Source of the DNA: Thalassovita autumnalis
GTDB taxonomy: Bacteria > Pseudomonadota > Alphaproteobacteria > Rhodobacterales > Rhodobacteraceae
Assembly (NCBI RefSeq): GCF_001458255.1
Contig: NZ_CYSB01000040.1
Location: 124,001 to 188,000 of the forward strand
Reading direction: 5' to 3'
Length of the DNA: 64,000 nt
A program made the position numbers and the translations under genes. Shown one piece after another: positions 17,906 to 26,898 of the stretch. The notes under the pieces were generated by a model, which was not told the origin of the DNA, did no database searches, and saw only the letters and a program-made list of their open reading frames with translations. Every line of letters begins with the position of its first letter. The first letter of the stretch is position 1.

Positions 17906-18577
17906 TTAGAGCCGCACCGCATCCTCACCTGCAGGGGCAAAGTTGGTTTCCAGCCCATCGACCAGTTCAGTGATCTGTGGGGCAACCGAGCCCGGCGCCG
18001 ACAGTTCCTGAGCAATCACATTGGCGATATGCTGGGTGATGCGCACCTTCTGGGTCATCCCGGCCTGTTCTGCCTGAATGGCCCGGCTGCCGCCAAAGCC
18101 GCGCAGGTCAGCCTGAATTTCGCGGGTTGGCACCAAGAGGTCACCGGTCAGCGGGTTGCGGACAGTCAGTTCGAAGGTGATCGAATGCACACCGCCCACG
18201 GTGTAGCGGGTCTTTTCGGTCAGCGCATGGAAGCGCTTTACGTCTACATCCACGATCACCGGCAGGGCACCTTCGGCGTTTTTCTCCTGCACGCGCTGGA
18301 TCGAGGTTTGGAAAATACGGGCCACCTGAGCGTGACGATCGCCGATCGCCTCACCACGCCAGACGATGTCACCCAGCGGATAGTAGCTGTTGGCCTCAGA
18401 GACACGCAGAGCGCGTGAGACTTTGATGTTATAGTCCTGAACCGAAACCACCTGCGTGGCCGGGGCCGTCATCTGCGGCAATTCCATCGGTGCGTTCCGG
18501 CTGGCGGTGTCTACCGATGCACAGGCCGACAGGCCAAGTCCAACTGCCAGAAGGGCTACAATACGAAGCGTTTTCAT
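17906..18577 (-). CDS. DUF6778-type lipoprotein
   Basis: 223-aa predicted lipoprotein: signal MKTLRIVALLAVGLGLSAC with lipobox, then a globular region starting VQDYNIKVSRALRVSEANSYYPLGDIVWRGEAIGD. The start at 18577 has GAGGAG upstream and begins the signal peptide exactly, so the 83-residue in-frame extension to 18826 is rejected. I assign DUF6778 from memory of Rhodobacteraceae proteins with the same opening; function is unknown. Divergent from edd. Confidence 0.8.
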   Translation of the reverse strand: MKTLRIVALLAVGLGLSACASVDTASRNAPMELPQMTAPATQVVSVQDYNIKVSRALRVSEANSYYPLGDIVWRGEAIGDRHAQVARIFQTSIQRVQEKNAEGALPVIVDVDVKRFHALTEKTRYTVGGVHSITFELTVRNPLTGDLLVPTREIQADLRGFGGSRAIQAEQAGMTQKVRITQHIANVIAQELSAPGSVAPQITELVDGLETNFAPAGEDAVRL

Positions 18578-18789
18578 CTGCCTACTCCTCAGGGCGTCCC
18601 CCGCCCTTTTTCTGATTTGATTCAAATTTGATCTGGGAATGAGGCGCAAATGGGGCAGCATCGGGACAATGGCGGGATCATTTTGCGCGCCTCTTGCGGC
18701 ATAATCCGCTGGAAAACGCGCGTCTTGGGCTGACATTGCAGGGCTTATGACGGGATCGGAGTTATCTGGTAAAACTGACGCTGCGCCCC

Positions 18790-18818
18790 TTGAATTGTTA
18801 CCGCTAACATGGCATAGG
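18790..18818 (+). promoter_or_regulatory. candidate edd-eda promoter
   Basis: TTGAAT (18790-18795), spacer of 17 bases, then CATAGG (18813-18818), a weak -10. The operator palindrome sits in the spacer. About 50 bases upstream of the edd ATG. Confidence 0.45.
18795..18810. promoter_or_regulatory. GntR/LacI-type operator upstream of edd
   Basis: TTGTTACCGCTAACAT fits the ATGTTA-N4-TAACAT consensus of LacI-family gluconate repressors (GntR/IdnR) with one mismatch. It occupies the promoter spacer, as expected for a repressor that blocks RNA polymerase. Gluconate or a derivative as inducer is an inference. Confidence 0.6.
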
Positions 18819-18867
18819 AGGCGCAATACAGTCAGGTTGCGCCTTTATCAGGCCTCAAGAGGTTCCA

Positions 18868-20676
18868 ATGCCCCAGCTGAATGACACCGTCGCAAGGGTC
18901 ACCGATCGCATCCGCGAACGCAGTCAGGAAACACGTTCCACCTATCTCGCCCGTATGGCGCAGGCCGCCGAGGAAGGGCCCCGCCGGGCCCATCTGACCT
19001 GCGGCAACCAGGCCCATGCCTATGCGGCTATGGGCAATGACCAGTCGCGGCTGGCCGAAGGGCGCGCGCCCAACATTGGCATCGTCAGCGCCTACAACGA
19101 TATGCTGTCGGCGCATCAGCCTTATGAGCGCTTTCCCGATCTGATCCGTGAAACCGCCCGGAAAAACGGCGCGACGGCACAGGTTGCCGGTGGCGTGCCC
19201 GCCATGTGTGATGGCGTCACGCAAGGTCAGGTCGGCATGGAGCTGTCGCTGTTTTCACGCGATGTGATTGCGCTGGCCACCGGCGTTGCGCTGAGCCACA
19301 ACACCTTTGACACTGCGCTGTACCTCGGGGTCTGCGACAAGATCGTCCCGGGCCTGATCATCGGCGCTGCGACCTTTGGCTATATCCCCGGTGTCTTCCT
19401 GCCCGCCGGGCCGATGACCTCAGGCCTGCCGAATGACGAAAAGGCGCGGGTGCGCAAGGAATTTGCCAAAGGCAACATCGGTCGCGATGAGCTGATGAAG
19501 GCCGAAATGGCCAGCTACCACGGCCCCGGCACCTGTACCTTCTACGGCACTGCAAACTCCAACCAGATGCTGATGGAGTTTATGGGGCTGCACCTGCCCG
19601 GTGCGTCCTTCGTGAACCCCAACACCCCCCTGCGCGATGCGCTGACGGTTGCGGGCACCGAACAGGCGCTGCAGAACACGCTGCTGGGCAATGACTATCG
19701 CCCGGTGTCGCAGATCCTGGATGAACGCGCTTTTGTGAACGGCATCGTTGGCCTGATGGCCACGGGGGGCTCGACCAACCTGGTCCTGCACCTGCCGGCA
19801 ATGGCGCGCGCTGCCGGTGTTCTGCTGGAGCTGGAGGATTTTGATGACCTCTCCTCCGCCACGCCGCTGCTGGCCAAGGTCTATCCAAACGGTCTGGCCG
19901 ACGTGAACCATTTCCACGCCGCAGGCGGTCTGGGCTACATGATTGGCCAGCTGCTGGAAAACGGGCTGCTCCATGAGGATGTGAAAACCACCGCAGGTGA
20001 CGGCCTTGGCCGCTACACCGAGGAACCAAAGCTGCGGGAGGGCCGCGTCCATTATGAGCCGGGCCCACGCAACAGCCTGAATGAAAAGATCCTGCGCCCT
20101 GTCGACCAGGCGTTCCAGACCACCGGTGGTTTGAAACAGCTGAAGGGCAACCTGGGTCATGGCATGATGAAAGTCTCCGCCGTAGCGCCTGAATTGCATG
20201 TGATCGAAGCCAAAGCGCGGGTTTTTGAAAGCCAGGGCGCGGTGAAGGAGGCCTTCCAGAAAGGCGAGTTCACCGAAGACACCGTGGTTGTCGTGCGCTT
20301 CCAGGGCCCCAGCGCCAATGGCATGCCGGAACTGCACAACCTCACCCCCACGCTGGCCGTGCTGCTGGACCGTGGGCTGCGGGTGGCGCTGGTCACCGAT
20401 GGCCGGATGTCCGGGGCTTCGGGCAAGGTGCCCGCGGCAATCCACGTCAGCCCCGAAGCGCTTGGCGCTGGTCCGCTGAGCCGCGTTCAGGATGGCGACA
20501 TGATCCGCGTGGATGCGGTCAATGGCACCTTGGAAAACCTTGCCGAAGGGTTTGCTGATCGCCCGGCGCGTCAGCCGGACCTCAGCGACAATTCCCATGG
20601 TATTGGGCGCGAATTGTTCGCCCCCTTCCGCCAGATGGTTGGAACCGCCGACACCGGCGCCGCGGTGGTGGTGTAA
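18868..20676 (+). CDS. edd: 6-phosphogluconate dehydratase
   Basis: First enzyme specific to the Entner-Doudoroff pathway: 6-phosphogluconate to 2-keto-3-deoxy-6-phosphogluconate. The 602-aa IlvD/Edd family protein has [35 protein letters not shown] with an Fe-S ligand cysteine, [28 protein letters not shown], and [23 protein letters not shown]. Length is as in E. coli Edd (603 aa). It is cotranscribed with eda after a 37-base gap, and both are probably controlled by the operator at 18795-18810. Confidence 0.97.
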   Translation: MPQLNDTVARVTDRIRERSQETRSTYLARMAQAAEEGPRRAHLTCGNQAHAYAAMGNDQSRLAEGRAPNIGIVSAYNDMLSAHQPYERFPDLIRETARKNGATAQVAGGVPAMCDGVTQGQVGMELSLFSRDVIALATGVALSHNTFDTALYLGVCDKIVPGLIIGAATFGYIPGVFLPAGPMTSGLPNDEKARVRKEFAKGNIGRDELMKAEMASYHGPGTCTFYGTANSNQMLMEFMGLHLPGASFVNPNTPLRDALTVAGTEQALQNTLLGNDYRPVSQILDERAFVNGIVGLMATGGSTNLVLHLPAMARAAGVLLELEDFDDLSSATPLLAKVYPNGLADVNHFHAAGGLGYMIGQLLENGLLHEDVKTTAGDGLGRYTEEPKLREGRVHYEPGPRNSLNEKILRPVDQAFQTTGGLKQLKGNLGHGMMKVSAVAPELHVIEAKARVFESQGAVKEAFQKGEFTEDTVVVVRFQGPSANGMPELHNLTPTLAVLLDRGLRVALVTDGRMSGASGKVPAAIHVSPEALGAGPLSRVQDGDMIRVDAVNGTLENLAEGFADRPARQPDLSDNSHGIGRELFAPFRQMVGTADTGAAVVV

Positions 20677-20713
20677 GCCAGATAACATCAATTGAGACTC
20701 AAAGGATGATGAG

Positions 20714-21352
20714 ATGACCCCCGAAGAGGCTTCCGTCTTTACCGAAAAACTCTGTCGCACGGCCCCGGTGATCCCGGTTCTGGTGGTCGAAGAGGCCGCC
20801 ACCGCTGGTGATCTGGCACAGGCGCTGGTGGCCGGTGGCCTGCCGGTGCTGGAAGTGACGCTTCGCACCCCCGCTGCATTGGACGTGATCCGTGAGATGG
20901 CCAAGGTCGAGGGTGGCATTGTCGGTGCTGGCACCGTGCTGACCCGCGCCGATGCCGTCGCCGCCAAAGAGGCCGGTGCACAGTTTGCCGTCGCCCCCGG
21001 CGCAACAGATAAGCTGCTGGACGCCTGCGAAGAGATTGGTCTGCCAATCCTGCCCGGCGCTGCGACCTCCAGCGAGGCGATGAAACTGCTGGAGCGTGGC
21101 TACCGCGTGCAGAAGTTCTTCCCGGCGGAGGCCAATGGCGGCGCACCTGCATTGAAAGCGATCGGCGCGCCCCTGCCGCAGATTCTGTTCTGCCCCACCG
21201 GCGGCGTCAGCCCAGGAAATGCAATGGATTACCTGAGCCTGCCCAACACCGCCTGTGTTGGCGGCAGCTGGGTCGCGCCCAAAGACAAGGTTCAGGCCGG
21301 CGATTGGGCAGGCATCGAAGCCCTGGCCGCCGAGGCAGCGAAACTGGGTTAA
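20714..21352 (+). CDS. eda: 2-keto-3-deoxy-6-phosphogluconate aldolase
   Basis: Second Entner-Doudoroff enzyme; cleaves KDPG to pyruvate and glyceraldehyde 3-phosphate (and may act on 4-hydroxy-2-oxoglutarate). The 212-aa class I aldolase has LEVTLRTPAALDVIREM (catalytic Glu) and VGAGTVLTRADAVAA. The Schiff-base lysine lies in RVQKFFPAEA, and the phosphate-binding segment is CPTGGVSP. The start at 20714 has AAGGATGATGAG upstream. It is translated after edd. Confidence 0.96.
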   Translation: MTPEEASVFTEKLCRTAPVIPVLVVEEAATAGDLAQALVAGGLPVLEVTLRTPAALDVIREMAKVEGGIVGAGTVLTRADAVAAKEAGAQFAVAPGATDKLLDACEEIGLPILPGAATSSEAMKLLERGYRVQKFFPAEANGGAPALKAIGAPLPQILFCPTGGVSPGNAMDYLSLPNTACVGGSWVAPKDKVQAGDWAGIEALAAEAAKLG

Positions 21353-21364
21353 GCCCTGAAGCGA

Positions 21365-21652
21365 TCAGTCCAGATCAGAACGCCGTGCGCGCCAGCCGCC
21401 GCGGCGTTTTGCTTTTTCAGGGGGACGTGTTGCATCGTTCAGCACCGGCCACATCGGGTGATTTTCATGCCCCGCGCCATAACGTGACAGCAGGGTCGCA
21501 GCGGCCTGCTGTTGGCTTTCGCTTGCGGGCAGGCTCAGCGCCCAATCCAGGAAGATTGAGCGTGCTTCGCCCACCTCCAGCCCCTCCATGCGGAAGCTTT
21601 CGCGGATCAGCCCTTTGGGGTCCAGCGGGTCGTTGATTTTCTCAAGGCTCAT
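21365..21652 (-). CDS. conserved hypothetical protein coupled to glnE
   Basis: 95-aa cytoplasmic protein, helical in the middle (VGEARSIFLDWALSLP; QQQAAATLLSRYGAGHENHP) with a basic tail (PPEKAKRRGGWRARRSD). Its ATG overlaps the TGA of glnE by four bases (21649-21652), so translation is coupled. I do not recognise a domain. Its linkage to glnE suggests a role near nitrogen control, but that is only context. Confidence 0.75.
   Translation of the reverse strand: MSLEKINDPLDPKGLIRESFRMEGLEVGEARSIFLDWALSLPASESQQQAAATLLSRYGAGHENHPMWPVLNDATRPPEKAKRRGGWRARRSDLD
21379..21412 (+). terminator. candidate terminator of edd-eda
   Basis: AACGCCG and CGGCGTT form a 7-bp stem with a GC-rich loop, followed by ttttgcttttt. 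It lies inside the last codons of the convergent 95-aa gene, so this is only moderately supported. Confidence 0.4.
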
Positions 21653-24456
21653 GCCTGTGCCTCCCCTGTGGCGCCATTGCGGGCCAAAACCGCATCAATC
21701 ACTTCGGCCGCCGCCTGTGTTGCCTCACCAAGACGCGCCAGCAGCGCGTCCAGAGCAGGCTCTGAGGTTTCATGCAGCAACAGCGCCCGCCCCCCTTCGC
21801 CGATTACCTCGGGTTCCAGCGGTTTATCCGTCAGCAGTTTGCTCACCATCTGTACCTTCCAGCAGAGATCATAGGCCATGATCAGCCGCTCCCGTTCCTC
21901 TGACGCGATCAAGCTGGCGGCAACCGCGGCCTCCAGCCCCTGGGCGACGGAGCGCACCGCGCTGCCTGACACCAGAACCGCCGCCTGTGCCAGCAATTCC
22001 ACATCCTGCAGCCGACCGCGCCCCACCTTGGCATCCCAAGGCCCGGCAGGGCCTTTGGCCGCAGCGATCCGGTCGCGCATCTCCGCCACATCGGTCAGAA
22101 TTTTTCCTGTCTCGCGCGGCAAAGCTAGGACATCCCGGCGCACCCCTTCCACGTCATCCGCGACATCCTTTGCCCCGGCAACGGCACGGGCCCGGCTGAG
22201 CGCCAGATGTTCCCAGGTCCAGGCCTCATGGGTCTGATAATCCCGGAAGGATGCCAGTGAGGTGGCAACCGGCCCCTGCGTTCCAGATGGGCGCAAGCGC
22301 ATGTCGATTTCATAAAGCCGCCCCTGCGGCATCTGGGCCGTGACGGCGGTCACCATGGCCTGCGTCAGCTTGGCGTAATAAGTGCGCGCCGCCAAAGGTT
22401 TGCGGCCCTCAGAAAACTCCACCCCATCAGCATCATAGACCACGATGAGATCTAGATCAGAGGTCGCGTTGAGGCGCCCTGCCCCCAATGAACCCATCCC
22501 CAGAACCGCCGCGCCCCTTCCGGGTTGTGGCCCGTGTTTCAGGGCAAACTGCGCGGCAACCTCAGGCCACAGCGCGGCAAGCGTTGCCTCCGCCAGTTCG
22601 GCGTAATGCACCGCCGCCTCATCCGCGTTAACCAGCCCACGCAGGTGATGCACCCCGATGCGGAAACGCCATTCTTTGGTCCAGCGACGCGCCAGATCCA
22701 ATTTATGTTCATAATCCGTATCGGCCGCCAGTCGTGCCGACAGATCCGATTGCAGATGGGCACGGCCCGGCCATTCAGCAAAGAAGCTGCCGCCAATCAC
22801 CGCATCAAAGACGCCTGAATTGCGCGACAGATAGCTGGCCAACCACGGCGAGGACCCTGAAATATCGACCAACAGATCGATGATCTGCGGATTGGCCTCA
22901 AACAGCGACAAGAGCTGTACGCCCGCCGGCAACCCGGCCAGAAACCCATCCAGCGCCGCCAGCGCTTCGTCCGGCTTTGCAGCCCGTTTCAGCTGATCAA
23001 ACAGCCGTGGCTTTATACGTTCGAAGATTTCCACCGCGCGGGCAGACCGGAACGCCGGGTAGCTTTGCCAACGCTGGATGATTGAAGGATCAAAGCCCGG
23101 CGTCTGCCCCTCAGAAAGGGCTGAGGGATCAGCGGCATCCGGGGCAAAGAACTCCTCGGTCAGCTCATGCACCTCTTCCAGCCGGCGGCGCAGCTCGTTC
23201 TCCAGCTCCGTCTGGTCCCGCCCAAGGAAACAGGCCAGCCGCGCCATATTTTCCGGGGACTTGGGCAAGGCGTGGGTCTGGGCGTCATTCACCATCTGCA
23301 CGCGGTGTTCGACGGTGCGGTGGAACCGGTAATGATCCGTCAGCTTCTCAGCCACCTCACCGGTGATCCAGTTCTTTTCGGCCAGCACCTGTAGCCCCGC
23401 GACAGTGCCGCGCACCCGCAGATCCGGGTCACGACCACCGGCGATCAACTGGCGGGTCTGGGTGAAAAATTCGATCTCGCGGATACCGCCACGGCCCAGC
23501 TTCATGTTGTGACCGGCCAGCTCCAACGCGCCACCCAGCCCCTTATGTTCGCGGATCCTGAGGCGCATATCATGCGCGTCCTGAATGGCCGCGAAATCCA
23601 GATGTTTGCGCCACACAAACGGGCGCAGGGTTTGCAGGAACCCATTGCCTGCTTCCAGATCCCCGGCGGCAGGCCGTGCCTTGATATAGGCCGCCCGTTC
23701 CCAGGTCCGGCCCAGGCTTTCATAATATGTCTCAGCCGCAGCCATCGCCATGCAGACGGGCGTGACCGCCGGATCGGGGCGCAGCCTCAGATCGGTGCGA
23801 AACACATAGCCATCCCCGGTCAGGTCCGACAGCATCGCCGCCATCCGGCGGGTGGCCCGCACGAAGGAGGCGCGTGCGTCTTGATAATCGTCGCGGTCAA
23901 AGCGGCTTTCGTCAAACAGGCAGATCAGATCGATGTCAGAGGAATAGTTCAACTCGCCCGCGCCCATTTTGCCCATCGCCAGCGCCACCATGCCACCGGC
24001 GTGTTCGGCATCCTCAGACTGCGCGCCGGGCAGTTTCTTGCGCTTGATCTCCTGTCCGATGGTTGCGCGCAGCGCCAGATGCACCGACAGGTCAGCGTAA
24101 TCTGTCAACGCGCCCGTCACCTGCTCCAGCGACCAGACGCCGCCACAATCGGCAAGCCCCGCCAGCAGCGCGATCCGGCGTTTGCCCTGCCGTAGGGCAA
24201 CGGGCAGCTGATCCGGCGCGGTCTCACGCAGGGCGGCATGTTCCGCCGCAACCGCCCCCTCTGGATCCTCCATCGCGGCGGTGATCCACTCCCCCTCTTT
24301 GGCCATCAGCGATTTCAGGTAGGGTGAACAGCCGGCAACCGCATGGACCAGCGCGCGCAGGTCCGGCGCCAATTCAGGCAGGCCGGCAAGCGCCTCAGCC
24401 CCAAGTTCAGGATCAAAAGCAACGGGTTGGCGGGTGATACGACTGGCAAAACTCAT
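21649..24456 (-). CDS. glnE: bifunctional glutamine synthetase adenylyltransferase/deadenylylase
   Basis: GlnE adds AMP to or removes it from glutamine synthetase in response to PII proteins and glutamine. The 935-aa protein has two nucleotidyltransferase domains. The N-terminal deadenylylase has MGAGELNYSSDIDLICLFDE, and the C-terminal adenylyltransferase has GSLGAGRLNATSDLDLIVVYD; both retain the Asp-x-Asp. A helical linker joins them (FFTQTRQLIAGGRDPDLRVRGT). Start ATG 24456 (MSFASRITRQP) is chosen by comparison with relatives I recall; a GTG at 24528 would add 24 residues. Overlaps the next gene by ATGA. Confidence 0.94.
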   Translation of the reverse strand: MSFASRITRQPVAFDPELGAEALAGLPELAPDLRALVHAVAGCSPYLKSLMAKEGEWITAAMEDPEGAVAAEHAALRETAPDQLPVALRQGKRRIALLAGLADCGGVWSLEQVTGALTDYADLSVHLALRATIGQEIKRKKLPGAQSEDAEHAGGMVALAMGKMGAGELNYSSDIDLICLFDESRFDRDDYQDARASFVRATRRMAAMLSDLTGDGYVFRTDLRLRPDPAVTPVCMAMAAAETYYESLGRTWERAAYIKARPAAGDLEAGNGFLQTLRPFVWRKHLDFAAIQDAHDMRLRIREHKGLGGALELAGHNMKLGRGGIREIEFFTQTRQLIAGGRDPDLRVRGTVAGLQVLAEKNWITGEVAEKLTDHYRFHRTVEHRVQMVNDAQTHALPKSPENMARLACFLGRDQTELENELRRRLEEVHELTEEFFAPDAADPSALSEGQTPGFDPSIIQRWQSYPAFRSARAVEIFERIKPRLFDQLKRAAKPDEALAALDGFLAGLPAGVQLLSLFEANPQIIDLLVDISGSSPWLASYLSRNSGVFDAVIGGSFFAEWPGRAHLQSDLSARLAADTDYEHKLDLARRWTKEWRFRIGVHHLRGLVNADEAAVHYAELAEATLAALWPEVAAQFALKHGPQPGRGAAVLGMGSLGAGRLNATSDLDLIVVYDADGVEFSEGRKPLAARTYYAKLTQAMVTAVTAQMPQGRLYEIDMRLRPSGTQGPVATSLASFRDYQTHEAWTWEHLALSRARAVAGAKDVADDVEGVRRDVLALPRETGKILTDVAEMRDRIAAAKGPAGPWDAKVGRGRLQDVELLAQAAVLVSGSAVRSVAQGLEAAVAASLIASEERERLIMAYDLCWKVQMVSKLLTDKPLEPEVIGEGGRALLLHETSEPALDALLARLGEATQAAAEVIDAVLARNGATGEAQA

Positions 24457-24581
24457 GCGCTCAGATGGCCATGGCACCAAAGGGGCGTCAAGAGGACAAA
24501 GCGGTGCACCCGGCGCGTTGGCTTGCACCTTGAGGGGGGCAAAGGTTAGATCCCCTCACCCACAGGCCAGGGACCAACACC

Positions 24582-25157
24582 ATGAAAACCCTCATCGTTC
24601 TCTGCCATCCGTTGCAGGACAGCCTGAATACACATCTGGCGAAAAAGGCGCAGACCAAGATGATCGAGGCGGGCCATGAGGTGCAGCTGCTGGATCTTTA
24701 TGCCGAAGGGTTTGATCCCCGCCTGAGCGTTGCGGAACGACAGGGCTACTACACAGCCCCCTGTGACGATGAAGGCGCCCTGCAAGAGGTAGAGGCGCTG
24801 ATCCTCGTGTTCCCAACCTGGTGGTTCGGTCTGCCCGCAATGCTGAAAGGCTGGATCGATCGCAGTTTCCTGCCCGGTGTGGCCTATGACCATGATCCAG
24901 ACCTGAAGGCGCTGACACCGCGATTGCACAAGCTACGCCATGTGGTGGCCGTGACCACACTGGGCAGCCCGGCCTGGATTGACCGGTTGGTGCTGCGCCG
25001 TCCGGTTTATCGTGCGCTGAAATGGGGCGTGGTCAAAGCCTGCGCCCCAAAGGCGCGCTTTGCCATGTTGTCGCTTTACAAGGCCGAAGGGGTCGCGCAG
25101 TCTCGCGCGGATCGCTTTGTCACGCGATTGGAACGACACTTAGAAAGACTGAACTGA
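24582..25157 (+). CDS. flavodoxin-fold NAD(P)H oxidoreductase (KefF/MdaB-like)
   Basis: 191-aa soluble flavoprotein of the NAD(P)H dehydrogenase (quinone) family. The FMN-binding start is MKTLIVLCHPLQDSLN. The LVFPTWWFGLPAMLKGWIDRSFLPGVAY motif is typical of the family and contacts FMN phosphate and quinone. Likely a two-electron quinone reductase. Divergent from glnE and eight bases before the YbaK gene. Confidence 0.87.
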   Translation: MKTLIVLCHPLQDSLNTHLAKKAQTKMIEAGHEVQLLDLYAEGFDPRLSVAERQGYYTAPCDDEGALQEVEALILVFPTWWFGLPAMLKGWIDRSFLPGVAYDHDPDLKALTPRLHKLRHVVAVTTLGSPAWIDRLVLRRPVYRALKWGVVKACAPKARFAMLSLYKAEGVAQSRADRFVTRLERHLERLN

Positions 25158-25165
25158 GGCGAGAG

Positions 25166-25633
25166 ATGAGCAAAAGCTTAAAACGGGTGAAACGCGCCCT
25201 TGAGGATGCCGGCATTGCCACCGAAGTGAAGGAGCTGGGCCTTGCCCGCACGGCGGCGCAAGCGGCAGAGGCTGCGGGCTGTCATCTGGATCAGATCGCC
25301 AAATCGATCATCTTTCGCGGCGAAGACAGCGGTGAGGCCATTTTGTTCCTGACCGCAGGTGGCAATAAGGTCTGTGCCGAGAAAGCCAGTGCTTTGGCGG
25401 GCGAGGCTTTGGGCAAAGCAGACGCCGCGCTGATCCGGGCGCAGACGGGTTTTGCCATCGGGGGCGTGTCGCCAATTGGTCACCTGAACCCGATCCGCGC
25501 CTTTTTGGACCCGCGCCTGCTGGAATTCCCTACAATCTGGGCCGCGGCCGGCACACCGAACCATGTTTTTGAGATGAAATCGACCGATCTTCCGCCAATG
25601 ACCGGGGCACAAGCTGCTGATTTCGTTGAATAA
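25166..25633 (+). CDS. YbaK/EbsC-type aminoacyl-tRNA deacylase
   Basis: 155-aa protein with the YbaK/ProX editing-domain fold. Features are CHLDQIAKSIIFR (the catalytic-site Lys in the KSIIF motif), LTAGGNKVCAEKAS, and the GIGGVSP-like GFAIGGVSPIGH. Such proteins hydrolyse mischarged aminoacyl-tRNAs, for example Cys-tRNA-Pro. The true start is ATG 25166 with GAGGCGAGAG upstream; a longer frame starting at 25022 overlaps the oxidoreductase and is not supported. Confidence 0.9.
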   Translation: MSKSLKRVKRALEDAGIATEVKELGLARTAAQAAEAAGCHLDQIAKSIIFRGEDSGEAILFLTAGGNKVCAEKASALAGEALGKADAALIRAQTGFAIGGVSPIGHLNPIRAFLDPRLLEFPTIWAAAGTPNHVFEMKSTDLPPMTGAQAADFVE

Positions 25634-25642
25634 GACAAAATA

Positions 25643-25661
25643 ATGTAAAAAGTCTTCACAT
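25643..25661. promoter_or_regulatory. 19-bp palindrome ATGTAAA-N5-TTCACAT
   Basis: Inverted repeat with one mismatch, 10 bases after the YbaK stop. A perfect copy lies 58 bases away (centre to centre) at 25701-25719. Confidence 0.55.
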
Positions 25662-25700
25662 CAGACCTTGCAAGCCGGGCCCTCCATCCCAATCTATTCA

Positions 25701-25719
25701 ATGTGAAAGGCATTCACAT
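25701..25719. promoter_or_regulatory. 19-bp palindrome ATGTGAA-N5-TTCACAT
   Basis: Perfect 7-bp inverted repeat, 22 bases before the ATG of the DUF2852 gene. It pairs with the copy at 25643-25661 and probably forms a double operator. The regulator is not identified. Confidence 0.6.
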
Positions 25720-25741
25720 ACACACAAAAATGGAGAGATTG

Positions 25742-26161
25742 ATGACACCCGCCACCGCCTATACCCCCGCATCCACCGAACGTATGGGGTGGTTGACCCG
25801 CACCGAAGCCTGGCTGGACAGCAAAGGCAAAGGCGCCTGGATCGCCGCCATGGTTCTTGGGTTTGTCTTCTTCTGGCCGGTTGGTCTGGCTCTCCTGTTC
25901 TACATGATCTGGAGTAAGCAAATGTTCTCGAAGTCCTGCAAACACCGCGCCCGTCACGGCTTTCACGCGATGTAATCCAGCGGCAACAGCGCCTTTGACG
26001 CCTATAAGGCCGATACCCTGGCCCGTCTGGAGCAGGAGCAAGAAGACTTCGAAGCCTTCCTGCAGCGTTTGCGCGAAGCCAAAGACAAGGCAGAGTTTGA
26101 CCAGTTCATGGACGACCGCGCCCAGAAGGCTGACGACGAACGCGAAAAAGAAGACGCCTGA
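25742..26161 (+). pseudogene. DUF2852 protein gene interrupted by an in-frame TAA at 25973-25975
   Basis: Codons 1-77 encode an N-terminal tail, one membrane helix (GAWIAAMVLGFVFFWPVGLALLFYMIW) and a Cys-His rich stretch ending RHGFHAM. TAA follows. The same frame then stays open for 61 more codons (SSGNSAFDAYKADTLARLEQ, then a charged coiled coil to REKEDA) up to TGA at 26159-26161. Both halves match the DUF2852 family, which is about 140 aa. So the gene has one nonsense change. A truncated 77-aa membrane protein could still be made. The start has GGAGAGATTG upstream. Confidence 0.85.
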
Positions 26162-26224
26162 TCGGCCCGACCGATTTGATGTTCCCTGTCTGTGACGCGT
26201 AAACCGCTTCGCAAGCGTCCCCCG

Positions 26225-26254
26225 CCGGCCCGGATCCCCACCGGGTCGGTTTTC
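26225..26254 (+). terminator. probable Rho-independent terminator
   Basis: ccggcccgg and ccgggtcgg form a stem with one G-T pair around an ~7-base loop, followed by TTTTC. It lies 64 bases after the DUF2852 reading frame, before RDD. Confidence 0.55.
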
Positions 26255-26274
26255 TCAACAAAGGAATTCCCCTC

Positions 26275-26724
26275 ATGAGCGCCTATGGCTGGGCCCTGCC
26301 CGATCCTGAAACCCAACCCGCCTTTTATCAGGACGTCAGCAGCAAACGTCTTTTGGCCTGGGTGATCGACAGTGTCCTGATTGTTGGTTTGACCCTTCTG
26401 GTGCTGCCCTTCACCGCCTTCATCGGCATTTTGTTTTTCGGCTTTTTGATGCTGATGGTGGGCTTCGCCTATCGGGTGGTCACCATCGCCAATGGATCAG
26501 CCACACTGGGCATGCGGTTCCTTGGAATTGAGTTCCGCAAATCCAACGGCGACCGTTTCGATCTAGGCATGGCCTTTTTGCACACGCTGGGACTGTCTGT
26601 ATCTTTCGCGATGCCTCTGCTGCAGGTCATTTCGATTGTGCTGATGCTGACCACCGCCCGCGGTCAGGGCCTGAGCGATCACCTGCTGGGCACCGTCGCG
26701 ATCAACCGCGCCGGGCATCGCTGA
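26275..26724 (+). CDS. RDD family membrane protein
   Basis: 149-aa inner-membrane protein with three to four hydrophobic segments (RLLAWVIDSVLIVGLTLLVLP; FIGILFFGFLMLMVGFAYRVV; LGMAFLHTLGLSVSFAMPLLQ). The RDD signature is in SSKRLLAWVID and in the ARGQGLSDHLLGT end. AAAGGA sits ahead of the ATG. Function is poorly defined in the family; some RDD proteins are ion transporters. Confidence 0.85.
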   Translation: MSAYGWALPDPETQPAFYQDVSSKRLLAWVIDSVLIVGLTLLVLPFTAFIGILFFGFLMLMVGFAYRVVTIANGSATLGMRFLGIEFRKSNGDRFDLGMAFLHTLGLSVSFAMPLLQVISIVLMLTTARGQGLSDHLLGTVAINRAGHR

Positions 26725-26898
26725 TCCCGCCACATCCATGACCCGCTATGCCCCGTCCTTTTGGGCGGGGCTATTGCTGTCAAAGGGCGGCGAAATTTCC
26801 GTCATTTGCCCTATTTCCACCGTCAATGGATCGACTCTCGACCTTGGCGATCTTCGCTGCTATCGTACCTGCCGAACCTGGGCGACTTTATTGAGTGC

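Noticed and set aside
19420-20967. 515-aa ORF opposite edd
   Set aside because: A shadow of the GC-rich edd frame; no family motif, ribosome site or conserved start.
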